From assembly GCF_900116135.1 (NCBI RefSeq), contig NZ_FOZX01000001.1:930001-994000 (forward strand): DNA of 64,000 bases. The letters are read 5' to 3'. A program made the position numbers and the translations under genes. Positions 33,355 through 41,581 of the stretch are shown here, one piece after another; position 1 is the stretch's first letter, and every line of letters starts with the position of its first letter. The stretch comes from Saccharopolyspora flava. Its GTDB lineage: Bacteria; Actinomycetota; Actinomycetes; Mycobacteriales; Pseudonocardiaceae. The notes beneath the pieces were generated by a model that worked only from the letters and a program-made list of their open reading frames with translations, made no database searches and was not told the DNA's origin.

Positions 33355-35273
33355 CGCGTGCTCTCCTGTTGCCGTTCGTCCGGTCCTTCTTCCGGCTGTC
33401 CTTCTTCCGGGGGCTCCTCGGTGCTGCCGGTGAGCACCAGGCGCAGCGTCGAGGCCTCCGCCAGCTCGCGGGTCCGGGTCAGCTCCACCAGGTAGCCGAG
33501 GCCGACGAGGTCGGCGGCCGAGTAGGTGGCGCGGTAGCGGACACCGCCGCCGGACTGCTCGAACCACGGCGCGGCCACCGACCGCCACACGGGCAGCGGT
33601 CGCATCAGCCGGTATCGCCGGTAGTCGCGCTCGGCGTGGCCGGGCGGCAGCGAGCGGTGCGCGAACGGCGTCGCGACGGCGCAGAACAGCCGCCCGTCGC
33701 CGGTCCCGAGGAGGTCGAGGACGGTGTCGGGTTCGAGCACCACGGGCTCGCCGGGCTCGAACCCGCCCTCCGGGTGCTCCTGCGGCCAGCGGTCGCCCTC
33801 GCCGTAGCGGTGCTCCCACTCCAGTTCGCTGAGCTCGCCGAGCGGGTCGTGCCCGGTGAGCAGGTCGGCGGGGAGCCCGGCGCGCTCGGCTCGTTCGGCG
33901 CGGTCGCGGCGGGCGTCCTCGTAGACGGCGGTGGAGCGGGCGCGGCGCAGCGCGTCGGTGTCGTCGACGAGGTCGGAGCGCGGGTGGTCCTGCGGCGGGA
34001 AGTTCAGCCCGTCGCGGGTGTCGTCGGGTTCGCGGGCGGGCAACTGGCGGGTGGCCTGGTCGGCGGCCACCGGCATGTAGCCGATCGGGAACTGGTGCAG
34101 CACGAAGGCGACCACGTCGGCGTTGCGGGGCCCGTGGCGCAGCGGTCGCTGCGGTGGTTCCGGTGCCGCCGGTCCCGGTTGGGCCTGCGGCGGAAGCGGC
34201 CGCAGCGCCCCGCGCTGGACGTTCGGCGCGGGCGCCGACGGACGGTGCGCGGGCCGGTTCTGCCCCTGCGGCGGCCCGGCGTGGCCGTAGACGGCGGGGC
34301 CGCGACCGGGCTGGGGCGGTCGCGCCGGGCCGGGCCCCTGCGCGGGAGCGGGCTGGGGGTGTCCGGGTGCGACGGCGTACCCGCCCGGCTGCTGAGGCTG
34401 CTGCGGCGGCGGGGCCGGCGCGGCCGGTGGCGGCGGGGGTTGCTGTCCGGGCTGCTGCCCGGCCCACGCGGTGTGCGAGGTCTGCGGGGCGGTGCTGGGC
34501 GCCGGGTCGTGGCCGCCGGTCACCGGGATCGGCCCGGTTCCGGCGTCGGCGAGCCGGGGTTCCCACCCCGGAGCCGCGGGGCCACCGAACCCGCCTTCCG
34601 GGATCTGCTCGCGCAGCGTCTCCTGCGCTCCCCCGACTGCGTCCACAGCACGTTCCGCTTCCTCGACCGGACCACCGACAGCACCGGGCACCGCTTCGTC
34701 CACTGTGGACTCGACGGTCCCGGTTCCGGTGTCCAGCCTATGGCCTGCGCCGGGGCTCGCGTCCGCCAGAGCACCGGAGGACTCGGCCTCCAGCGCCGCG
34801 GCGAGGTTCTCGTGCACCTTCGCGACACCGGCCGCGGCCCCGCTGACCGCGGTGTCGAGCCCGGCCAGGGCGTGCGGATGACCCGCGGCGGCCGCCTGCT
34901 CGGCGGCGTCGGTCTGCTTGGCCAGCGCGACGAGTTCGCGCACCAGCTCGGCCTTGGCGGCGCCGACGTGCTCGGCGGCCCGCTGCAGGCGGTCGGCGTT
35001 GTCCCGGCACTTCCGCGAGGTCGACGGCAGGAGGCCGTCGTCGGCGGCGAGGCCGTCCCACTCGCGGCGCGCGGCCTGCGCGGCCTCGCCGTCGAAGGAG
35101 CGCAGCGCGCCCTGCGCGGTGGTGTCGGCGTCGCGGGCGAGCGCGTCCAGGGAGCGGGCGGCGTCGCGCCAGGCGGTCGCGGCCTCGCGCATCCGGTCCT
35201 CGTCGGCGGCGGGCCAGCGGACGCCGGCGCGGGCGGCGACGTCGCGGAGCTCGGCGGGCAGTTCGAGTCCCAC
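33351..35273 (-). CDS. CpnT-like protein with C-terminal TNT NAD-glycohydrolase domain
   Basis: 640 residues. The first 135 resemble the CpnT-like N-terminal helical (WXG100-like) domain: MGLELPAELRDVAARAGVRWPAADEDRMREAATAWRDAA. A Pro/Gln-rich linker spans about 225-380. The TNT toxin domain is at about 490-599: TPFAHRSLPPGHAERDYRRYRLMRPLPV then APWFEQSGGGVRYRATYSAADLVGLGYLVEL. TNT domains hydrolyse NAD+. Many TNT sequences end this motif GGG-x-Q-[YF]; here Arg (about 579) stands at the Gln position, so activity may differ. A 41-residue acidic tail follows the domain. GTG at 35273 has GGGGAGGGG upstream. It is likely secreted through a type VII route. Confidence 0.87.
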   Translation of the reverse strand: MGLELPAELRDVAARAGVRWPAADEDRMREAATAWRDAARSLDALARDADTTAQGALRSFDGEAAQAARREWDGLAADDGLLPSTSRKCRDNADRLQRAAEHVGAAKAELVRELVALAKQTDAAEQAAAAGHPHALAGLDTAVSGAAAGVAKVHENLAAALEAESSGALADASPGAGHRLDTGTGTVESTVDEAVPGAVGGPVEEAERAVDAVGGAQETLREQIPEGGFGGPAAPGWEPRLADAGTGPIPVTGGHDPAPSTAPQTSHTAWAGQQPGQQPPPPPAAPAPPPQQPQQPGGYAVAPGHPQPAPAQGPGPARPPQPGRGPAVYGHAGPPQGQNRPAHRPSAPAPNVQRGALRPLPPQAQPGPAAPEPPQRPLRHGPRNADVVAFVLHQFPIGYMPVAADQATRQLPAREPDDTRDGLNFPPQDHPRSDLVDDTDALRRARSTAVYEDARRDRAERAERAGLPADLLTGHDPLGELSELEWEHRYGEGDRWPQEHPEGGFEPGEPVVLEPDTVLDLLGTGDGRLFCAVATPFAHRSLPPGHAERDYRRYRLMRPLPVWRSVAAPWFEQSGGGVRYRATYSAADLVGLGYLVELTRTRELAEASTLRLVLTGSTEEPPEEGQPEEGPDERQQESTR

Positions 35274-35276
35274 GGC

Positions 35277-35597
35277 TCACCCCTCCCCGGCGAGGCGACG
35301 CAGCGCGTCGGCCTGGTCGGCGTCGGTGCGGCGCGTGGTGTCGGCGGTGGCGGTGAGCTTCCCACCGAGCTCGGAGAGCCTGCGGGGCAGTTCGTCGGCG
35401 GCGGCCAGGGCGGCGTCGGCCTGCGGCCGGTGGGCGGCGTCGAAGCGCTGCCCGAACTCGTCGTCGCCCCAGCAGGCGCCGGTGTCGTCGACGGCCCGCC
35501 GGAGGGCATCGGCGATGCGACGCGCCCGTCCGGCGAGGTCGTCGAACTCGCCGCCGGACTGAGCGAGCCGATCGACGTCGCTGCGGAAACCGCTCAT
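35277..35597 (-). CDS. WXG100-like small protein
   Basis: 106 residues, almost entirely helical and Ala/Arg/Asp-rich: VDRLAQSGGEFDDLAGRARRIADALRRAVDDTGACWGDDEFGQRFDAAHR. The WGDDEFG turn between two helices takes the place of the WXG motif. Such proteins accompany secreted toxins in type VII systems as partners or chaperones. ATG at 35597 overlaps the YbaB gene stop, and the toxin gene starts 4 bp after this gene's stop. Confidence 0.8.
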   Translation of the reverse strand: MSGFRSDVDRLAQSGGEFDDLAGRARRIADALRRAVDDTGACWGDDEFGQRFDAAHRPQADAALAAADELPRRLSELGGKLTATADTTRRTDADQADALRRLAGEG

Positions 35598-36031
35598 CGT
35601 CCCGTCCGTCCCTGCAACCAGCTGGTGTCCGAGAAGTCCTCGTCCTCGGGTTCGTCGCCGCCGGGGCGCGTTTCGTTGCGCGGCACCGGTTCCGGCGCGG
35701 GCCCGAGCAGCAGCTCCGGGTCGGTTCCGGCGGGCAGCACCTCGGTGAGCACGGCGGCGGTGCGCTGGGCGGCGGTGCGGGCGGCTTCGGCGCTGAGCCG
35801 GACGACGGTGGCGGCGAGCTCGGCGGGACGCATCCGCTGAGTGACGTCGTCGGCGAGGAGGAGTTCGCGCAGCGCGCCCTGCGGGCCGACCACGACCCGC
35901 ACCCGGCCGTCGGCGCTGGCGGCGGTGGCGGTGACGGCGGCGAGGTCGCGCCGGGTGTCGTCGAGGCGTTCGCGGCTGCGCCGGTAGTCGGCGATCAGCT
36001 CCTCGGCCCGAGCCCTGTGGTCGGTCGGCAC
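35594..36031 (-). CDS. YbaB/EbfC-family protein
   Basis: 145 residues. An N-terminal helix (ARAEELIADYRRSRERLDDTRRDLAAV) leads to TATAASADGRVRVVVGPQGALRELLLADDVTQRMRPAELAATVVRLSAEAARTA, the YbaB/EbfC fold. The tail is acidic and ends DFSDTSWLQGRTGR. GTG at 36031 follows GGAGGTGAAG, a strong site. In actinobacteria YbaB-like proteins commonly open type VII effector operons with a WXG100 partner and a toxin, as seen here. Its exact role there is not known. Confidence 0.82.
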   Translation of the reverse strand: MPTDHRARAEELIADYRRSRERLDDTRRDLAAVTATAASADGRVRVVVGPQGALRELLLADDVTQRMRPAELAATVVRLSAEAARTAAQRTAAVLTEVLPAGTDPELLLGPAPEPVPRNETRPGGDEPEDEDFSDTSWLQGRTGR

Positions 36032-36197
36032 CGCTTCACCTCCCTGACGGCGGTGGTCGAGGTGTTCGATGGTTCCACGCGAGGGCCCGGTTTTCACCAA
36101 CCTGGCGCGCATCCGCCCCGGGAATCGCCGGTCACCGCCGACCCCTGTGAGGACCCTCTCACCGCGGGGCGCGGCCGGTACCTGCGACGATGTCGGC

Positions 36198-36644
36198 ATG
36201 GCCACCATCGCGTACGAGGACCTGACGCCGGGGCGGGTGTTCGATCTGGGCAAGACCGCGATCGACCGCGAGGAGATGCTGGCGTTCAACGCCCGCTTCG
36301 ACCCGCAGCCGTTCCACCTCGACGAGGAGGCCGGCCGCAACTCGGTGCTGGGCGGACTGTGCGCGTCCGGTTGGTTCACCGCCTCGCTGTGGATGCGCGC
36401 CTACGTCGACCACGTGCTGGGCGATTCGACGTCGCAGGGCTCGCCGGGCGGCAACGAGCTGACCTGGCTGGCGCCGGTGTTCCCGGGCGACGTGCTGCAC
36501 TTCGGCATGGAGGTGACCGGCCAGCGCCGCTCCCGCAGCAAGCCGAACCTGGGCCTGGTGGAGATCACCGGCACCGCCGACCGCGACGGTGACCGGGTGC
36601 TCCGCTTCAGCTTCGTCGGCATGTTCGGAACGCGGGAGAGCTGA
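36198..36644 (+). CDS. MaoC-like dehydratase
   Basis: 148 residues with a single hotdog fold. MATIAYEDLTPGRVFDLGKTAIDREEMLAFNARFDPQPFHLDEEAGRNSVLGG includes the catalytic Asp and His of MaoC enzymes (FDPQPFHLDEEA), and CASGWFTASLWMRAYVDHVLGD follows. It hydrates an enoyl-CoA or a similar thioester; the substrate is unknown. It converges on the HMG-CoA lyase gene, suggesting a shared role in branched-chain acyl-CoA breakdown. Confidence 0.9.
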   Translation: MATIAYEDLTPGRVFDLGKTAIDREEMLAFNARFDPQPFHLDEEAGRNSVLGGLCASGWFTASLWMRAYVDHVLGDSTSQGSPGGNELTWLAPVFPGDVLHFGMEVTGQRRSRSKPNLGLVEITGTADRDGDRVLRFSFVGMFGTRES

Positions 36645-36692
36645 AGGGTTCGTGGTCCGGCCGCTCGGCGGTCAAGACCACAGCAGCAGTTC

Positions 36693-37640
36693 TCAGCCGA
36701 GCGCTTTCACCACTGCGGAAGGGCTTGGGCGGCCGAGCTTCTCGGCCATCCAGCGGCTGGTATCCACCAGTGACTCCAGGTTGACGCCGTGAGCGATGCC
36801 GAGACCTTCGAGCATCCAAACCAGGTCCTCGGTGGCGAGGTTGCCGGTCGCGGACTTGGCGTAGGGGCAGCCGCCGAGCCCGCCCGCCGACGAGTCCACG
36901 GTGGACACTCCGTGGCGGAGCGCGGTGTGGGTGTTGGCCAGGGCCTGGCCGTAGGTGTCGTGGAAGTGCACCGCCAGCCGGTCGACGCCGACGCCGGCCG
37001 CGACGAACGCGCGCAGCAGCGCCTCCACGTGGCCGGGCGTGGCCACGCCGATCGTGTCGCCGAGGGAGAGCTGGAAGCAGCCCATCTCCAGCAGCCGCTT
37101 GCCCGCGGCCACGACCTGCTCGACCGGGACCGGCCCCTCCCACGGGTCGCCGAAGCACATCGACAGGTAGCCGCGCACCGCGATGCCCTCGCCGACCGCG
37201 CGGGACACCACCGGCTCGAACATGCCGAACTGGCCGTCCAGATCGCTGTTGAGGTTGCGCTGCGCGAACGTCTCGGTGGCCGAGGCGAAGATCGCGATGT
37301 CGCGCACCTGCGCCTCCAGCGCGCGGTCCAGCCCGCGCTCGTTGGGCACCAGCACGGGGTAGCGGGCGCCGGGGGCCGGGTCGAGCTCGGCGATCAGTTC
37401 GGTGGCGTCGGCCAGCTGCGGGACCCACTTCGGGTGGACGAAGCTGGTCGCCTCCAGCACGACGAGACCGGCGTCGGCCAGCCGCCGCAGGAACTCCAGC
37501 TTCACCTCGAGCGGGACGATCTCCTTCTCGTTCTGCAGGCCGTCGCGGGCGCCGACCTCCCAGATCGTCACCTCGGCGGGCAGCGACGCCGGTTCCGGCG
37601 CGGCGACCGGCATCGGCAAGCCCAGTTCACGTGATCCCAT
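36693..37640 (-). CDS. mvaB: Hydroxymethylglutaryl-CoA lyase
   Basis: 315 residues with a TIM barrel. VTIWEVGARDGLQNEKEIVPLEVKLEFL (metal-binding GARDGLQ), EATSFVHPKWVPQLADATEL, LGDTIGVATPGHVE, AVHFHDTYGQALANTHTAL (metal-binding His-x-His) and GGLGGCPYAKSATGNLATED (catalytic Cys loop) are all present. It splits HMG-CoA to acetoacetate and acetyl-CoA in leucine degradation. Its ATG directly follows the TGA of the PH-domain gene, with no spacer. Confidence 0.95.
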   Translation of the reverse strand: MGSRELGLPMPVAAPEPASLPAEVTIWEVGARDGLQNEKEIVPLEVKLEFLRRLADAGLVVLEATSFVHPKWVPQLADATELIAELDPAPGARYPVLVPNERGLDRALEAQVRDIAIFASATETFAQRNLNSDLDGQFGMFEPVVSRAVGEGIAVRGYLSMCFGDPWEGPVPVEQVVAAGKRLLEMGCFQLSLGDTIGVATPGHVEALLRAFVAAGVGVDRLAVHFHDTYGQALANTHTALRHGVSTVDSSAGGLGGCPYAKSATGNLATEDLVWMLEGLGIAHGVNLESLVDTSRWMAEKLGRPSPSAVVKALG

Positions 37641-38147
37641 TCAGCCCTCCTGCGGCCGGTGTTGCGCCCCGTCCCCCACCTCGCCGTAGAGCAGCGTCTG
37701 CACCTGCTCGACCTGGGGGATGTCGTCGAATTCCAGCGGCTCGTCCGAGGCCGACTCCACCACCAGCGTGCCGCAGCCGAACAGCCGATCCACCAGACCG
37801 CGGCGGCAGCGCACCGAGTTGATCCGCCACATCGGGATGTCGATCCCGGAACGGGTGAACACGCCCTCGCGGACCATCAACCGGTGCGTGGTGATCACGA
37901 AGTGGGTGGTCCGCCAGCGCAGCAGCGGGGCCAGGGTGAACCAGACGATCAGCAGCAGACCGACCACGCCGAGCGCGCTCCAGACCGGCAGCCGCCAGTC
38001 GGTCGTCGCCACCAGCGCGGCGAGGTAGGAAGCGCCTCCGACCACGACGAACAGCACCAGCACCGGGCCGAGCAGCATCTTCCAGTGCGGGTGCTTGTGC
38101 ACCACGACGTTCTCGTCGTCGCCCAGCAGGCCGTCCGGGTAGGACAC
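37641..38147 (-). CDS. PH-domain (YdbS-like) membrane protein
   Basis: 168 residues. Two helices lie near 24-47 and 55-75 (MLLGPVLVLFVVVGGASYLAALV, WSALGVVGLLLIVWFTLAPLLRW). A bPH2 domain follows, with THFVITTHRLMVREGVFTRSGIDIPMWRINSVRCRRGLVDRLFGCGTLVVESASDEPLEFDDIPQVEQVQTLLY. In M. tuberculosis the similar Rv3278c also adjoins birA. Function unknown. Its stop codon abuts the lyase start. Confidence 0.88.
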   Translation of the reverse strand: MSYPDGLLGDDENVVVHKHPHWKMLLGPVLVLFVVVGGASYLAALVATTDWRLPVWSALGVVGLLLIVWFTLAPLLRWRTTHFVITTHRLMVREGVFTRSGIDIPMWRINSVRCRRGLVDRLFGCGTLVVESASDEPLEFDDIPQVEQVQTLLYGEVGDGAQHRPQEG

Positions 38148-38213
38148 GGTTCCCCTTCCTCGTTTCGGGTCTGGGAATTCACGTTACCGGCCCGATCTGA
38201 ACGCGGAGAGCCT

Positions 38214-39041
38214 TCAGCTCCGGCGGACGTGCACCACGTCGCCCGCCGACACCGCGGTGGTCCGGCCGGTGTCGGCGCGGACCACGAGCCTGCCGCTGTC
38301 GTCGACGTCGACGGCCTCGCCGATCAGGTCCTCCTCGCCGAGCTCCACCCGGACGCGTTGCCCGAGGGTCCGGCAGAGCCGCCGGTAGCGGGTGAGCAGC
38401 CCGGTGGCCACGACGTCGCCGCCGGCGTCCCGCCACCGGCCCTCGACCTCGGCGAGCGCGTCGAGCAGGGCGATCGCGAACTCCGCGCGATCCACCTCGG
38501 CGCCCTCGGCGGCCAGCGAGGTGGCGGGCAGACCGCCCGCGCCGGTGGGCAGCTGGTCGCGCCGCTGCGCGAGGTTGACGCCCATGCCCAGCACGATCGC
38601 GATGCCGTCGGGACCGGCGACCGCCTCGGAGAGGATCCCGGCGCCCTTGAGCCATTCCTCGCCGGAGCCCAGCAGCAGGTCGTTGGGCCACTTCAGACCG
38701 GCCGGGACGCCACTGGTGCGCTCGACGGTCTCGGCGAGGGCGACGCCGGCGATCAGCGGCATCCACGCCACCGCCGACGGCGGGACGCCGGGGCGCAGCA
38801 GCACGCTGACGAACAGCCCGGAGCCGCGCGGAGAGAGCCATTGCCGCTGCAGCCTGCCGCGCCCGGCGCTCTGCTCCTCGGCGATCAGCACCGTCCGGTC
38901 GGCGGCGCTGCGGGCGGCGGCCTCGGACAGGTCGGAGTTGGTGGAGCCGGTCACGGCCACCACGTCCAGGGCGGCGTACGGGCCGTCGTCGACCAGTCGC
39001 CGCCTCAGCAGATCACCGTCCAGCAGAACCTCATCGCTCAC
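38214..39041 (-). CDS. birA: Biotin--acetyl-CoA-carboxylase ligase
   Basis: 275 residues, class I without a DNA-binding domain. VTGSTNSDLSEAAARSA, LIAEEQSAGRGRLQRQWLSPRGSGLFVSVLL (the GRGRxxRxW biotinyl-AMP loop), LKWPNDLLLGSGEEWLKGAGILSEA and IVLGMGVNLAQ are typical. A C-terminal SH3-like domain follows. It attaches biotin to carboxylase carrier proteins. The accD5/accE5 carboxylase genes that I recall lying beside birA in mycobacteria are not in this window. It is divergent from maf. Confidence 0.95.
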   Translation of the reverse strand: MSDEVLLDGDLLRRRLVDDGPYAALDVVAVTGSTNSDLSEAAARSAADRTVLIAEEQSAGRGRLQRQWLSPRGSGLFVSVLLRPGVPPSAVAWMPLIAGVALAETVERTSGVPAGLKWPNDLLLGSGEEWLKGAGILSEAVAGPDGIAIVLGMGVNLAQRRDQLPTGAGGLPATSLAAEGAEVDRAEFAIALLDALAEVEGRWRDAGGDVVATGLLTRYRRLCRTLGQRVRVELGEEDLIGEAVDVDDSGRLVVRADTGRTTAVSAGDVVHVRRS

Positions 39042-39092
39042 CCGCTCAGCCTAGGCGCCGGGCTCGCCGGATCGGGTTCTAGCATCGGGCCC

Positions 39093-39719
39093 GTGCGTTT
39101 CGTGCTCGCTTCCGCCTCGCCCGCCCGCCTGTCCGTGCTCCGGTCGGCGGGGATCGACCCGCTGGTGAAGGTGTCGGGGGTGGACGAGGACGCGGTGACC
39201 GCGTCGCTGACCGACCCCGCGCCGGCCGAGCTGGTCACCGCCCTGGCGCAGGCCAAGGCCGAGGCGGTCGCCGCGGAGTCGCCGGTGGCCGAGGCGGTGA
39301 TCGTCGGGTGCGACTCGATGCTGCTCAAGGCCGACGGCGAGATCGTCGGCAAGCCCGGCACGCCCGAGGTCGCCGCGAAGCGCTGGGCGCAGAACTCCGG
39401 CACCGAGGCCGAGCTGCTGACCGGGCACGCGATCCTGCGGGTGCGCGACGGCGAGGTCGTCGACCGCGCCTCCGGTCACCTGAGCACGACGGTGCGGTTC
39501 GGGACGCCGAGCGAGGCGGAGATCGAGGCGTACGTCGCCACCGGGGAGCCGCTGCACGTCGCGGGCGGGTTCACCCTGGAGGGCTTCGGGGGCTGGTTCA
39601 TCGAGGGCGTCGACGGCGATCCCTCCAGCGTCCTGGGCATCAGCCTCCCCCTCACCCGGAAGCTCCTCGCCCGCCTCGACCTCTCCATCACGTCCTTCTG
39701 GACGCCGCCGAGCGCTTGA
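39093..39719 (+). CDS. maf: Maf-family nucleotide pyrophosphatase
   Basis: 208 residues. RFVLASASPARLSVLRSAGIDPLV is the SxSxxR nucleotide-binding opening. VIVGCDSMLLKADGEIVGKPGTPEVAAKRWAQNSG carries the catalytic Asp. YVATGEPLHVAGGFTLEGFGGWFIEGVDGDPSSVLGISLPL is the conserved C-terminal block. It hydrolyses non-canonical or modified NTPs. GTG start at 39093. It is followed by the family D element. Confidence 0.94.
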   Translation: MRFVLASASPARLSVLRSAGIDPLVKVSGVDEDAVTASLTDPAPAELVTALAQAKAEAVAAESPVAEAVIVGCDSMLLKADGEIVGKPGTPEVAAKRWAQNSGTEAELLTGHAILRVRDGEVVDRASGHLSTTVRFGTPSEAEIEAYVATGEPLHVAGGFTLEGFGGWFIEGVDGDPSSVLGISLPLTRKLLARLDLSITSFWTPPSA

Positions 39720-39736
39720 CCCGTTGAGTTCGCTGC

Positions 39737-39824
39737 GTCACCAGGGGACAGTTTTAGCCATAATCACCCATGATCAATGTCCGTTTTGCCCGGACAATTA
39801 TGACTAAAACTGTCCACTGGTGAC
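39737..39824. repeat. Family D MITE-like element with 28-bp terminal inverted repeats
   Basis: The left end 39737-39764 starts GTCACCAGGGGACAGTTTTA and the right end 39797-39824 finishes TAAAACTGTCCACTGGTGAC. The two arms match at 26 of 28 positions. The 32-bp centre contains ATGTCCGTTTTGCCCGGACA. No clear target duplication is seen. A shortened relative is at 10144-10203. Confidence 0.85.
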
Positions 39825-39957
39825 CACCGACGACGCGCAAGGCGGCGTTCGGCTCGCACGTTCAACCCCACGCGGCGCCGACATCGGGGTGAACGTGGGC
39901 ACATTTACCCCCTGATCGGGACTTAATCGCTCGATCGAGTGGTTATCTACTGTCGTT

Positions 39958-40038
39958 ATGGGTGCCCTGCGACCGTTGATGCTGACCTCCCGCCTGCACG
40001 TCGATCTTCGACGGCAGGCCAGCTGCGTCTGTCGCTGA
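39958..40038 (+). CDS. Cys-containing leader peptide upstream of the transporter
   Basis: A 26-residue reading frame starting ATG at 39958 and ending RLHVDLRRQASCVCR. I recognise the RLHVDL-x-RQAS-x-C pattern of short actinobacterial leader peptides found before sulfur and cysteine genes, where ribosome pausing on Cys codons couples cysteine supply to downstream expression. Here TGC and TGT are the fourth and second codons from the stop. No ribosome site precedes the ATG, but TATCTACT lies 7-14 bases upstream, so the message may be leaderless. The remaining 133 bp to the transporter are GC-rich with several possible stems. Confidence 0.78.
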   Translation: MGALRPLMLTSRLHVDLRRQASCVCR

Positions 40039-40171
40039 CCTCCTCCGGCCGGAGCTGACGCCCCCGCCGCTCATCCCGGGGCGGCTCCGCCGATCACCCG
40101 CGGCCATCCGCCGCTCCCCGGCGCCTACCCGCGCCCTCCGCATCAACCCTTCACGTCTTCAGGAGACCCCT
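40039..40171 (+). promoter_or_regulatory. Possible attenuator region between leader peptide and transporter
   Basis: This GC-rich stretch contains short inverted segments (CTCCGGCCGGAG, GCCCCGGGATG-type) and ends with an AGGAG site at 40161-40165 before GTG 40172. A cysteine-dependent switch in ribosome access is inferred from the leader peptide, not shown. Confidence 0.45.
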
Positions 40172-41503
40172 GTGTCCTCTACCGCTGCGCGGACGCGCCT
40201 GCGCTTCAACCCGAAGCTGTTCGCCGTCGCCGTGCTCGCTTCGCTGGTGCTCGGTGCGCTGCTCGGCTGGATCGCCAAGCAGACCGGCGCGGAGTGGCTG
40301 GTCACGACGCTGGACACGATCGGATCGACGTTCACCAAGCTGCTCAGCTTCACCGTCCTGCCGCTGATCTTCACCGCGATCGTGGTGGGCATCAACAGCC
40401 TCCGCGGGCTCGGCGGTGGCCGCACCGCCGCCCGGCTGGGCGGCAAGACGGCGCTGTGGTTCGCCATCACCTCGCTGATCGCGGTGGTGATCGGCCTGGT
40501 CGTCGGCGGCCTGTTCCAGCCCGGCCGCGGCCTGGTCATCGAACCCGATCCGGCCAAGCTGCAGGCCATCGGCGAGAAGACGCACGGCTCCTGGCTCGAC
40601 CTGCTCAACGGCCTGGTCCCGGAGAACCTGATCAGCGCCTTCGCCGACGGCGAGACGCTGCAGGTCGTGTTCGTGTCGCTGATCATCGGCGCCGCCACCT
40701 ACAGCCTCGGCGACAAGGCCAAGCCGTTCGTCGACTTCAACAAGGCCGCCTTCGAGGTCATCCAGCGCGTGCTGGGCTGGATCATCCGGCTCGCCCCGAT
40801 CGGCACCCTCGGTCTCATCGGCAACGCGGTGGCCACCTACGGCAACGAGTTCTTCGTGCCGCTGGTGAAGCTGATCGGCTCGACCTACGTGGCCTGCCTG
40901 CTGGTGCTGTTCGCGGTGTACCCGCTGCTGCTGGCGCTGGTGGCCCGGGTCAGCCCGGTGCGCTTCTTCGCCAAGGCGTGGACGGTCCTGCAGTTCGCGT
41001 TCGTCTCCCGCTCCTCGGGCGCGACGCTGCCGATGACCCGGCAGGCCGCGCAGAACCTCGGCGTGCCGTCGTCCTACGCCAACTTCGCGGTGCCGCTGGC
41101 CAGCACGACCAAGATGGACGGTTGCGCGGCGATCTACCCGGCCGTGGGCTCGATGTTCATCGCGAACCTCTTCGGCATCCACCTCGGCCCGGTGCAGTAC
41201 CTGACGATCATCGCCGTCGCGGTGTTCGGCTCCATCGCCACCGCGGGCGTGACCGGCTGGTTCACCATGCTGACCCTGACCGTCGGCGCGCTGGGCTTCC
41301 CGCCCGAGGTGGTGGCCACCGGCATCGCGATCGCCTACGCGGTCGACCCGATCATGGACATGATGCGCACCGCCACCAACGTCGCGGGCCAGGTCGTCGT
41401 GCCGGTCGTGGTGGCCCGCAGCGAGAACGTCCTCGACGACGAGGTGCTGGCCGCGCCCAGCGCCCCGCCGCTGCTGGAGAGCCGCGAACCGGCGACGGTC
41501 TGA
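40172..41503 (+). CDS. tcyP: DAACS-family symporter, probably L-cystine uptake
   Basis: 443 residues with about eight helices and two re-entrant hairpins. SFTKLLSFTVLPLIFTAIVVGI-type helix, FVSRSSGATLPMTRQAAQNLGVP (serine-rich hairpin 1), VPLASTTKMDGCAAIYPAVGSMFIANLFGI, and AIAYAVDPIMDMMRTATNVAGQVVVPVVV (substrate helix) are the signatures of the sodium:dicarboxylate symporter family. Glutamate, aspartate or cystine are possible. The large insert at about 115-155 and the upstream cysteine leader peptide favour TcyP-type cystine transport. GTG at 40172 follows AGGAG. Confidence 0.8.
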   Translation: MSSTAARTRLRFNPKLFAVAVLASLVLGALLGWIAKQTGAEWLVTTLDTIGSTFTKLLSFTVLPLIFTAIVVGINSLRGLGGGRTAARLGGKTALWFAITSLIAVVIGLVVGGLFQPGRGLVIEPDPAKLQAIGEKTHGSWLDLLNGLVPENLISAFADGETLQVVFVSLIIGAATYSLGDKAKPFVDFNKAAFEVIQRVLGWIIRLAPIGTLGLIGNAVATYGNEFFVPLVKLIGSTYVACLLVLFAVYPLLLALVARVSPVRFFAKAWTVLQFAFVSRSSGATLPMTRQAAQNLGVPSSYANFAVPLASTTKMDGCAAIYPAVGSMFIANLFGIHLGPVQYLTIIAVAVFGSIATAGVTGWFTMLTLTVGALGFPPEVVATGIAIAYAVDPIMDMMRTATNVAGQVVVPVVVARSENVLDDEVLAAPSAPPLLESREPATV

Positions 41504-41581
41504 CCCGCTGCGCGGCCCGGTGCGCCACCGCACCGGGCCGCGGCACTCCTTCGAGGGACGCCCGATCCGTAGGATGGGCGC

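Noticed and set aside
36069-36644. Extended start for the MaoC gene
   Set aside because: The added residues are Pro/Arg-rich and match no MaoC protein; ATG 36198 starts the conserved domain.
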